Of a DNA stretch of 64,000 nt, positions 29,388 through 36,548 are shown in pieces. Below the pieces are notes generated by a model that did not search any database, was not told where the DNA came from, and saw only the letters and a list, made by a program, of their open reading frames with translations. The position numbers were made by a program, and so were the translations under genes. Positions within the stretch are counted from its first letter, which is position 1; every line of letters begins with the position of its first letter. This stretch comes from Perlabentimonas sp034003245 (GTDB lineage: Bacteria > Bacteroidota > Bacteroidia > Bacteroidales > Tenuifilaceae). The stretch covers positions 56,032-120,031 of the forward strand of contig JAVEYY010000009.1 of the NCBI GenBank assembly GCA_034003245.1. The letters are read 5' to 3'.

Positions 29388-29483
29388 TTGACAATAAGGT
29401 TGATTGGATAAAATAATTTGACAGCAAAATGCTGTATTTGTCAATATTTATGTATTTTTGACATAAAGAAAAATAAATGTCAA
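29388..29483 (+). promoter_or_regulatory. Array of five TTGACA/TGTCAA boxes before the Fic gene
   Basis: TTGACA at 29388, 29418 and 29458 and its complement TGTCAA at 29439 and 29478 share the wider consensus ATTTGACA. Spacings are 30, 21, 19 and 20 bases, close to two helical turns, and the last box overlaps the Fic start codon. An inner stem ACAGC/GCTGT sits between the second and third boxes. This looks like a multi-site operator, perhaps for the Fic protein's own C-terminal winged helix; the binder is inferred. Confidence 0.55.
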
Positions 29484-30598
29484 ATCTAATTGAACCGTAC
29501 GATAGGAATAAGCCTTATAACAGCTTACCTCTTCTTCCGCCAGATGATGATAAGGTTGAAACGAAAGAAGTGTATAAAGCCTTAAACAATGCCAACAAGG
29601 CCCTTGCTGAGCTAAAAGGAATTGCAAAAAAACTACCGAATCAATCAATGCTTGTGAATACCATTGCGCTCAGAGAGGCAAAAGCAAGTACGGAAATTGA
29701 AAATATATTTACAACTGACGATGAACTTTATAAAGCACTCACAATAAGCGAATACGGGCTGAAAGGAAATGCCAAGGAAGTTCTAAGATATAGGCAAGCG
29801 CTTTGGAAAGGGTATGATGATATTGTAAAAAATCAAGGGCTAACAAGTGAAACTCTTATAGACATTTATCAAGAAATAAAGCAGGTAAATGATGGCATTA
29901 GACCACCACAAACTGAAACCGTAATACTTAAACGAGGAAGTGGACTTCTGTCGGGCGAAGTGGTTTATACCCCACCAAGAGGAACTCAAGTTATTCAGCA
30001 GAAGTTAAATAATCTAATCGAATACATTAACGATGATTCAAAATATCCCTATGACCCATTACTGAAAATTGCCATTTCGCATTATCAATTTGAAGCCATT
30101 CACCCATTCAGAGATGGGAACGGAAGAGCAGGAAGAATTTTAAGTATACTGCTAATGATTCAGAAGCAACTGATAGAAATTCCAATCCTCTACTTAAGTG
30201 CATATATCATTAGAGAAAAAGATGAATACTATGAACTTTTAAAAAATGTTACAACCCTCAGAAACTGGAATCCTTGGATAATTTATATTCTCAGAGCCAT
30301 AGAGGAAACATCAAAATATACAATTAGTAAGATTGAAGAAATCGACAGGCTGTTTTCAAGAACCACCGAATTGGTTAACGAAAAGTACCCATTCATAAGG
30401 AAAGAATTCATTGAAAAGCTATTTGAACAGCCCTACATTAGTCCGAAGAAATTGTTAGATAAGAATGTTAAGAGTCTGAATACGGCTAAGAAATACCTTA
30501 AACAACTTGAAGATATGGGTATTCTAATTCCTGAAAAAATTGGAAAGGAAATAGTTTATCTGAATATTGACCTATACAACATTTTATCTGAATCGTAA
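29477..30598 (+). CDS. Fic family protein with C-terminal winged helix
   Basis: A 373-aa class II Fic protein. Fic enzymes transfer AMP or other nucleotide parts to target proteins. The catalytic motif is canonical, HPFRDGNGRAGR at residues 208-219, with catalytic His208 and phosphate-binding Asn214. The N-terminal inhibitory helix carries the (S/T)xxxE(G/N) motif as STEIEN (71-76), so activity should be autoinhibited by Glu75. The flap region LSGEVVYTPPRG is present. The C-terminal part (about 300-373) reads as a winged helix (EQPYISPKKLLDKNVKSLNTAKKYLKQLEDMGIL). It is the only intact short gene of the array. Target unknown; autoregulation at the TTGACA boxes is plausible. Confidence 0.88.
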   Translation: MSNLIEPYDRNKPYNSLPLLPPDDDKVETKEVYKALNNANKALAELKGIAKKLPNQSMLVNTIALREAKASTEIENIFTTDDELYKALTISEYGLKGNAKEVLRYRQALWKGYDDIVKNQGLTSETLIDIYQEIKQVNDGIRPPQTETVILKRGSGLLSGEVVYTPPRGTQVIQQKLNNLIEYINDDSKYPYDPLLKIAISHYQFEAIHPFRDGNGRAGRILSILLMIQKQLIEIPILYLSAYIIREKDEYYELLKNVTTLRNWNPWIIYILRAIEETSKYTISKIEEIDRLFSRTTELVNEKYPFIRKEFIEKLFEQPYISPKKLLDKNVKSLNTAKKYLKQLEDMGILIPEKIGKEIVYLNIDLYNILSES

Positions 30599-30609
30599 AG
30601 AAAGTACTA

Positions 30610-30766
30610 TGCACAATAAGGGGTGTACCCAATGTGGGTTGACATTGGAACTTCGGAGCGGTTTCGCCCGCTCGGGCCCTGCCTGCCGGCAGGCAGGGTT
30701 TTCGTCGGGGGACGAAAACGTAACACGCTCTCCCACACTCGCCACACCCCCAGCCGTTGCCAACAA
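30610..30766 (+). repeat. attC-like element E (after Fic)
   Basis: A 157-bp imperfect hairpin. The outer arms are TGCACAA and CCGTTGCCAAC; next inward GGGGTGTACCC..TGTGGG pairs with CCCACACTCGCCACACCCC. The centre contains a 22-bp perfect palindrome (30677-30698, core GCCTGCCGGCAGGC). Its last 20 bases before the boundary closely match those of element D (GCCACACCCCCAGCCGTTG). Confidence 0.6.
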
Positions 30767-30841
30767 GTGTAGACGAGTTCCTGATAAACTGTAAGTATGC
30801 TGTAAATAAATGGATTATCTTTGACTGCAAAATTATAATGA

Positions 30842-32286
30842 ATGAATAAAACACAACTTATAGAGCTTGTAACTGAATTAACCAAGCAACCGAATGAAAG
30901 TGAATGGGTTGAATTTAAACTGAATTATCATTCCGCTGAAGAAATTGGTGAGCGTATTTCTGCCTTGTCAAATGGAGCATGCATTCACAACCAGCCTTTC
31001 GGCTATTTAGTCTTTGGTGTTGAAGACAGTACTCATCTAATAAAGGGAACAACATTTAATGCAAAATTACACAAAAGGGGAATGAAGATTTAGAACATTG
31101 GTTGGCGACACGTTTGAACCCCAGAATTGATTTTTCAGTTTATGAATTTGGCTATGATGACCTGCGACATATTTCAATTTACATAATACCCGCAACTAAA
31201 GGCCAGCCTGTAGAATTTTTACATCAAGCATATATTCGGGTAAATACAATTACGAGAAAATTAAATGATTTCCCTGAGAAACAAGCGAAAATTTGGAAGA
31301 AGGACATTATTCCGTTTGAAAAGGAAATTGCAAAGGATAATCTAAGTGCATCTGACATTACAAAATATTTAAGCACCGAAACGTACTTTGATTTAATTAA
31401 AATCCCATATCCTTCAACTCAACAAGGGGTTATTGATAAATTTATTGAAGAAGGATTAGTGGTTAAAAGTAAAGGGTATGCAATTACAAAACTAGGTGCA
31501 TTGCTTTTTGCAAAAAATTTTAAAGATTTTTAAACAATTGAGCGAAAATCTGTTCGGGTAATTGTATATAAAGGAAAAAATAAAGTAGAAACACAAAGAG
31601 AGCAAATTGGAATAAAAGGTTATGCTTTAGGATTTGAAGGATTAGTGGATTGGATTAATAGTCAACTTCCAGCAAATGAAGAAATAGGAAAGGCTTTGCG
31701 AAAAGAAACTAGAATGTACCCCGAAATTGCAATAAGAGAATTAGTCGCAAATGCTCTTATTCACCAAGACCTAACAGAAAAAGGATTTCCTATGATTGAA
31801 ATCTTTACTGACAGAATAGAAATTTCAAATCCAGGCACGCCAGTTGTTACACCGGAACGATTTATTGATGCGTATCTTTCTAGAAATGAAAAATTAGCAG
31901 ATTTAATGAGAAGGCTTGGTTTCTGTGAAGAAAAAGGTAGCGGTTTAGATAAAGTAATATTCTATAATGAACTTTACCAACTACCAGCGATTAACGTAAT
32001 TGTAGCTGAAAATAGAACTAAAGTGAGCATGTATAGTTATAAACCTTTAAATGACTTAGATAAAAAAGATAAAATAAGAGCATGCTATCAACATGCTTGT
32101 TTGAAATATGTATCAAATGAAAAAATGACAAATCAATCACTTCGTGACAGGTTTAAAATAGAAGACCAAAATGCAGCTATTGCATCAAGAATTATTCGAG
32201 ATTCTTTGGAGGAAGGAGTTATTAAAGAAGATGACCCTGAAAGTAAATCCAGAAAATACGCAAGTTATATCCCAATTTGGGCATAA
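30842..32286 (+). pseudogene. AlbA_2 DNA-binding/ATPase regulator, frameshifted and interrupted
   Basis: Three frames together give one protein of about 480 aa: an N-terminal AlbA_2 (Schlafen-like) DNA-binding domain (ESEWVEFKLNYHSAEEIGERISALSNGACIHNQPFGYLVFGV), a middle part, and a GHKL-type ATPase domain (EIAIRELVANALIHQDL, then IEISNPGTP and RRLGFCEEKGSGLDKV). One base is missing in the A4G4 run at 31073-31080; restoring an A gives HKKGNEDLEHWLATRLNP, which fits the family. At 31531-31533 TAA replaces a lysine codon (KDF*TIERKSVRVIVYKG). Both changes disable the gene unless they are sequencing errors. Cassette unit 3. Confidence 0.75.
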
Positions 32287-32290
32287 AATC

Positions 32291-32430
32291 TTATTTGATG
32301 GTTATTTGATNNNNNNNNNNNNNNNNNNNNNNNNNNNNNNNNNNNNNNNNNNNNNNNNNNNNNNNNNNNNNNNNNNNNNNNNNNNNNNNNNNNNNNNNNN
32401 NNNNNNNNNNTTATTTGATGGTTATTTGAT
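32291..32430. other. Assembly gap of 100 N with identical 20-bp flanks
   Basis: Bases 32311-32410 are N. The 20 bases to the left (32291-32310) and to the right (32411-32430) are identical and contain TTATTTGAT twice. This suggests two contig ends that overlap and were joined with a fixed-length gap, so the true distance may be negative or simply a short tandem repeat. Confidence 0.9.
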
Positions 32431-32446
32431 TAGGACAAAAATACCA

Positions 32447-32580
32447 GTTGGCAACATCATGTATAAAGCATTGGGATTTAAGTGGTTATTCGAGCAGTCT
32501 GCCCCGCATCAAGTTCGGTGTAACTCGACAGGAAAGTAGCCCGCAAACCCCAACGATTTCATACCGCCAGCCGTGGCCAA
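32447..32580 (+). repeat. attC-like element C (after the AlbA_2 gene)
   Basis: About 134 bp from GTTGGCAAC to CCGTGGCCAA. The left arm is the exact complement of GTTGCCAAC at 30756-30764, the start of the same unit. Internal words shared with A and B include ATTCGAG and GTAACT(C/T)GA(C/T)AGGAAA. The right boundary CCGTGG lacks the TTG found in the other elements. Confidence 0.6.
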
Positions 32581-32631
32581 TAAAAAAAGAATGCGTACGA
32601 GTCGAAGATTAAACTCATTAAATATTTGATT

Positions 32632-32999
32632 ATGAAAAATAACTTATTCAAATTCGGACTAATATTTGCAATGATTTTATTAATATCCTGTGACGATGAA
32701 GCTGGAATGGACGGAATCGTAAAGGATAGCAAAACAGGTGAGAAGATTGCAGAGGTTAAGATTGAGATGACTTCTTTTTACAAAACAATCTCTACAATGA
32801 CAGATTCATCAGGAGCTTTTTTTGCGTCACATTGGTACAGTTGTGGGATTAAAAAATGTGATGATAGTTTTACATTAAAATTTGAAAAAGAAGGTATGAG
32901 AATCTTGAACTTGACAAAAACTATCGTTCTAAGAATGAATATGTTGAGATTGTTGGCAATAGTACAATTATAAAACTAACCCGACTTGTGAGCGAATAA
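32632..32999 (+). pseudogene. Small lipoprotein with carboxypeptidase-regulatory-like fold, frameshifted
   Basis: The start gives a lipoprotein signal (FGLIFAMILLISCDDE, lipobox Cys at residue 20) and a beta-sandwich domain of the carboxypeptidase-regulatory type (MDGIVKDSKTGEKIAEVKIEMTS, then TMTDSSGAFFASHW). As read, the frame ends at 32973 with an unlikely hydrophobic tail. Adding one base near 32895 gives EGYENLELDKNYRSKNEYVEIVG and a stop at 32997-32999, which is much more protein-like. So a one-base deletion is probable. Unit 4 of the cassette-like array. Function unknown. Confidence 0.6.
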
Positions 33000-33074
33000 T
33001 ACTCTTCAGATTGTGATTAGACAATTTGATGAACTTTCAATAATGTATAAAATATTTGAGATACAATAATTTTC

Positions 33075-33214
33075 TTGCCACAACATCTTGTATAAAAATT
33101 GGGGCTTGAGTGGCTAATTAAAGCATTCTGCTACGCATCAGCATTTGTAACGGCAGACAGTGACGAAGCCCGCAATCCCCAAAGCTAGCCACACCCCCAG
33201 CCGTTGTGCACAAG
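33075..33214 (+). repeat. attC-like element D (after the lipoprotein)
   Basis: About 140 bp from TTGCCACAAC to CCGTTGTGCACAAG. The arms pair imperfectly over a long stretch, for example ATTGGGGCTTGAGTGGCT with GAAGCCCGCAATCCCC. The end is nearly identical to that of element E. Confidence 0.6.
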
Positions 33215-33513
33215 CGTATAAGACAGTAGAGCCGACAATTTGCTACATAAAGTTAGAGAAGTATAAACCAGCCAACGCACAACCGAACGAAGTGGAGCTC
33301 GGCGGAGCCAAATTTATTTTGTTTTTTTTCTTCCCCCCTGCAAAAATAGAAAGAAACCCAACACACATTGCACACATTGCCAAAACCCCACAAGCCTATG
33401 CTGTATCCAAAGCTTTGGCAAAGAGTGCAAATTTTGCTAACACTACGGTTGAATTTTAAAATGGTTTTTTATGAAAATTGCTTGTAATTGTGCAATTTGC
33501 TTGATTAGTTTCA
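33215..33513. other. Right edge of the cassette array, degenerate repeats
   Basis: No gene. GCACAAC at 33277-33283 complements the GTTGTGC that starts this unit at 33203, so a fifth, geneless cassette is possible. CAAATTTATTTTGTTTTTT (33309-33327) is an inverted copy of 40546-40564, and 33371-33434 resembles 40334-40446 in broken order. The sequence is AT-rich. Confidence 0.5.
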
Positions 33514-34758
33514 TCAAAAACTATATTTTAGTTTCATAAAGATCATGTCGTTTTCATCATACTGCCCAAACCGTCCCTCTGTTCCCAAGAAGATATTTGC
33601 TCCCAATTGAACATCAAAACCATCGGCAAATGAATATGATATCTTAGGCCTGATTAATGCATCCTCGTTATTCAACCCCACGTAGGTGAAAAGTTCAAGC
33701 CAAAGTCTTTCCCTCAGAAAATCTTTTTTTGCCAGAAAAGTCATAGTGTTCTCAACTTGATCGTTACGGATACCTTCCTCGTAATCAAGAATATTCTCTT
33801 GTATAAATTGTGCCGATAACCTTACACCCGCAAGGGTGTAATCAACACCCACCATGTAGTGTAAATAATCCTTTTCAATGGTGGCATCGGGAATGGTTGG
33901 CGTTTCAGTTTGGAAATATTTTCCCGAATAGTAGCCGACTTCGCTTCTAACCACTAATGGGCCAAGGGGAATTCCAATGCTTGCGCCACCCATCGTTAGC
34001 CTATGGTATTCCGGTCGAACAATTAACCCAGTGAGCTGCATTGTGGCTGGGTCAATTTGTTTAGTAATGTGCATCGCAGGATCATCGGCCCAGAAGTATC
34101 CACCAACAATCTCAAAATCGGCTTTAGACGACATGGACGAGAATCGCAGGAAGTATTCGCTATTTTCCAGCTTTGGTGCGATTTCGGTAGTTGAGTAATC
34201 GAATGTTGGAGGAATTGGGAATGGCATTATTGGACTCCAAATGGAACCATTATCGGGCATTTGTGTGGGCGTAAAGATTGGTGCCCACACCGCCTCGATG
34301 GTGCTATTGCCAAAGTAGTAGTTCAGCTTGGCGGAGGTAACGCCCATGCGAATCTCATCGAAATCGGGCAGTAAAAATTCCCGTAAATCCTTTGGTGAAA
34401 CCACATCGGTAATAAACACGCCCTCGGCTTTTCCGTAAATAATTTGCTGTTTACCCACGCGAAGATCCATATTGTCGAAACGCAGATCGAGGTAGGCCTC
34501 GCGCAAACCCAGCTCCAAATCACGATCGAAGTAATGGTAAAGGTATGTATTAACCTTAAAACCAACCTTCTCCTTCTTCTGCTCAAAACTTAGGTTGAAA
34601 GTATTTTGTATAATTGAAAAATCGTTACTTCCACCTGTTAGCACACCCGTATAGTTTCGGGCAAAGCCCGATATATCAATGCCTTCATCCTCCTGTGCGT
34701 AGCCAATTCCCATAACCAATGAAAGGAGAATTGTTGTGAATATCATTTTTTGTCTCAT
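33514..34758 (-). CDS. DUF1302-like outer-membrane beta-barrel
   Basis: A 414-aa exported protein: signal peptide to residue 22 (IFTTILLSLVMGIGYAQ), then alternating amphipathic strands ending in KLKYSF, a typical C-terminal barrel signal with a final Phe. The YLDLRFDNMDLRVGKQQIIYGKAEGVFITDVVSPKDLREFL segment matches the DUF1302 family, barrels that usually accompany RND exporters of the MMPL type and LolA-like proteins. I set the start at the ATG at 34758. It is the last gene of a minus-strand lipid-export-like operon, 62 bases after the LolA-like gene. Confidence 0.75.
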   Translation of the reverse strand: MRQKMIFTTILLSLVMGIGYAQEDEGIDISGFARNYTGVLTGGSNDFSIIQNTFNLSFEQKKEKVGFKVNTYLYHYFDRDLELGLREAYLDLRFDNMDLRVGKQQIIYGKAEGVFITDVVSPKDLREFLLPDFDEIRMGVTSAKLNYYFGNSTIEAVWAPIFTPTQMPDNGSIWSPIMPFPIPPTFDYSTTEIAPKLENSEYFLRFSSMSSKADFEIVGGYFWADDPAMHITKQIDPATMQLTGLIVRPEYHRLTMGGASIGIPLGPLVVRSEVGYYSGKYFQTETPTIPDATIEKDYLHYMVGVDYTLAGVRLSAQFIQENILDYEEGIRNDQVENTMTFLAKKDFLRERLWLELFTYVGLNNEDALIRPKISYSFADGFDVQLGANIFLGTEGRFGQYDENDMIFMKLKYSF

Positions 34759-34820
34759 CTTATTCTTTTTAAAGTTTGTTGAAAACAACTATCGTTACCT
34801 TGATTTTGGCTAGTAATCAT

Positions 34821-35600
34821 TTAGTTCCCTAGGGTCATGCTACGCTCCGTAAACTTGCTATCGGAAATTCCTTTGTTCTTTTGAACAACGGTAAATTTCA
34901 TGTTGGTTCTATGATCCTTCTGCACGTTGTGCATCTCGGTTTCAAGAATGGTCCAGAACCCGTCAACCTTATCAAATTTCTTTATGGTTAGAACTTTTAG
35001 CAGTCTTCCTCTATCATCGTAGAACTCACGCTTTAGCCCCAAGTAGTTGTCCTTCATTACCCATGTGATGGTTTTTGAGTACATGTAATCGTCCTCCTTG
35101 GGAGTGCTTTCCAACACGTAGCAGTCCTTTCCATCAACTGTTTCCTCGCGAAGCAACTTGTGGTTATCCTGATTTGGATGGCGGTCGCCCAAATCATCAT
35201 AGGTGAAATCGGAACCCATAAAGTAATCGCTTTTTCCATCGCTGGAAATACGCTTGGTGCGCTTGAGCGCAGGAAGGTAAATCCATTGGTCGTCGCTTCG
35301 ACCATCGGTGTAGCTCCAGTTCATAAACGATGTGTTTTTTACATCGGCTGGCGTTACGAAGAACATGATCTTCTTCTCCATCTTCCCATCGTCTTTAATA
35401 AACTGTTTAAGCGTTCGCACCCGCTGTTCGCCGCGATTGTTGGTTAGGGTCATGGTTAAACTTCCCTGAGTATCCTCGCCCGATGGGTTGTTGTAAACCT
35501 TTTCCATAACCTGCTGCCCAGTAAGTTGTGCATTTGCTGGCTGATAAGCCATTGCTGTGGCAGTAATTGCCATTGCTGTAATAAAAATTCTTGTTCTCAT
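34821..35600 (-). CDS. LolA-like outer membrane lipoprotein-sorting protein
   Basis: A 259-aa periplasmic protein with a signal peptide (MRTRIFITAMAITATAMAYQPANAQ). The domain resembles the LolA-like lipid carriers found with MMPL exporters: GSLTMTLTNNRGEQRVRTLKQF, SFMNWSYTDGRSDDQWIYLPALKRTKRISS, SKTITWVMKDNYLGLKREFYDDRGRLLK. An ATG at 35600 with GGAGG just upstream sets the start. It probably carries a lipid or lipoprotein between the RND pump and the outer membrane; the substrate is unknown. Confidence 0.82.
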   Translation of the reverse strand: MRTRIFITAMAITATAMAYQPANAQLTGQQVMEKVYNNPSGEDTQGSLTMTLTNNRGEQRVRTLKQFIKDDGKMEKKIMFFVTPADVKNTSFMNWSYTDGRSDDQWIYLPALKRTKRISSDGKSDYFMGSDFTYDDLGDRHPNQDNHKLLREETVDGKDCYVLESTPKEDDYMYSKTITWVMKDNYLGLKREFYDDRGRLLKVLTIKKFDKVDGFWTILETEMHNVQKDHRTNMKFTVVQKNKGISDSKFTERSMTLGN

Positions 35601-35631
35601 TTCTTTGTCCTCCAAAATTTAGTTTGATTTA

Positions 35632-36528
35632 TCAAATTGTATATGCCTGTATTCCAAAACTTAACACATTGATTCTATGCAAAAATTGCATATTATAATA
35701 ATCTTTGCCACTGTAAAATTTTACAAATAAACTCACGTCGTTGAGTACTTTTGGACGATAGGCTATGGTGAATGTTAGGTTAAATCTCTCTTTCAAGTTA
35801 AAGAAAGAGGCATTGTTTACATCACCAAACATCCAGGTAGTTTCAACATTGGTTTGCACCCGAGGGGTTGGTTTGTAGCCCAAGCGATCGAGCGTAGAAT
35901 TTGGTAAAGGGAATTTGAAGATTCTAAAACTATTATTCCAACGCAAGAAGCTGTACATTCCCTTTAACTCCTCACTTCGTCCATAATCAATATGATACTC
36001 TATTGATGTTTTGAAATATTCCTTTGTGTTTGAAAAAGGGATTACGGTCTTGTTGAAAAAAGCGCCAAATTCAAGTATGTTGGTTGCAAAATCACCCGTT
36101 TTGGTGTTCAGGGAACCATCTTCGTTGTAGAAATTGTTGAACTGCCCATTGGAATGATGCCTTAGGGTAGCGAAGAGGTACTTTACCTCTCCGTTTTTCT
36201 CGCTAAACAGGTGATAGAGGGTGATATTTGGCAAGTAACTTGGAGAGTAAACCGGAAAAGATTCCTCCGCTTTCATCCTAATCATAATTGCAGGCGATAC
36301 GGTTGCTCCCCAGCGTGCATCCTTCCTTGTTCGAAGCAAGAAGTAAGGAGCAACCAATCCCTCAAAAATCATCGGTTCAAGATTCCCAAATCCTTGCCCA
36401 AACGTGATGTAACTATCAACCTGATTGGCCCTAATGGACTGAAAAAAATCCCTTTCCAAACGGGTTGAGTCCGATGCAAGTATTTGAACTGGAATCAGAA
36501 TTAGCAGTATGATTAGTCTCTGTAGCAT
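35632..36528 (-). CDS. OmpLA-like outer-membrane phospholipase A
   Basis: A 298-aa predicted beta-barrel with a signal peptide (LQRLIILLILIPVQILA). The motif LRHHSNGQFNNF at about residue 122 contains HxSNG, the catalytic His and Ser arrangement of outer-membrane phospholipase A (PldA), which removes phospholipids from the outer leaflet. A dimer-dependent, Ca2+-activated hydrolase is expected from the family. GGAGAGG before the ATG supports the start. It lies between the RND exporter and the LolA-like gene with short gaps (16-20 bases), so phospholipid handling is likely the theme of the operon. Confidence 0.72.
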   Translation of the reverse strand: MLQRLIILLILIPVQILASDSTRLERDFFQSIRANQVDSYITFGQGFGNLEPMIFEGLVAPYFLLRTRKDARWGATVSPAIMIRMKAEESFPVYSPSYLPNITLYHLFSEKNGEVKYLFATLRHHSNGQFNNFYNEDGSLNTKTGDFATNILEFGAFFNKTVIPFSNTKEYFKTSIEYHIDYGRSEELKGMYSFLRWNNSFRIFKFPLPNSTLDRLGYKPTPRVQTNVETTWMFGDVNNASFFNLKERFNLTFTIAYRPKVLNDVSLFVKFYSGKDYYNMQFLHRINVLSFGIQAYTI

Positions 36529-36548
36529 TTTACCTCTCCGTTTAAGGT

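Larger units (their letters stand above)
24310..33203 (+). mobile_element. Cassette-like array of four gene units, no integrase
   Basis: Four + strand units, each one gene followed by an imperfect hairpin: unit 1 (24310-29346, helicase), unit 2 (29347-30756, Fic), unit 3 (30757-32573, AlbA_2 regulator), unit 4 (32574-33203, lipoprotein). The hairpins end in CCGTTG or a variant. The first bases of a unit complement the outer arm of the hairpin at its own end: GTTGGGGCA/TGCCCCAAC for unit 1 and GTTGCCAAC/GTTGGCAAC for unit 3 are perfect; unit 2 matches at 7 of 9; unit 4 is degenerate. This is how integron cassettes and attC sites behave. The bases after GTTG do not fit the standard GTTRRRY, and unit 1 is very long for a cassette, so a related but different recombination system is possible. 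Confidence 0.6.

Noticed and set aside
24377..30598. PsyrTA/RqlHI toxin-antitoxin system (RecQ helicase plus phosphoribosyltransferase)
   Set aside because: The RecQ-type partner is there, but no phosphoribosyltransferase gene lies beside it; the next gene is Fic.
29477..30598. Fic-antitoxin (FicTA) operon
   Set aside because: The inhibitory motif is in the same protein, so no separate antitoxin is needed, and none is present.
30567..30794. Short frames on both strands in element E
   Set aside because: The palindromic hairpin produces mirror-image frames; none shows a real protein pattern.
32171..32539. An open frame running through the N gap
   Set aside because: It exists only because the N bases do not create stops; its frame overlaps the AlbA_2 pseudogene.
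33160..33459. A 99-aa open frame on the + strand beginning inside element D
   Set aside because: It starts in the repeat and runs through AT-rich repeat words with poly-Phe and no protein-like pattern.
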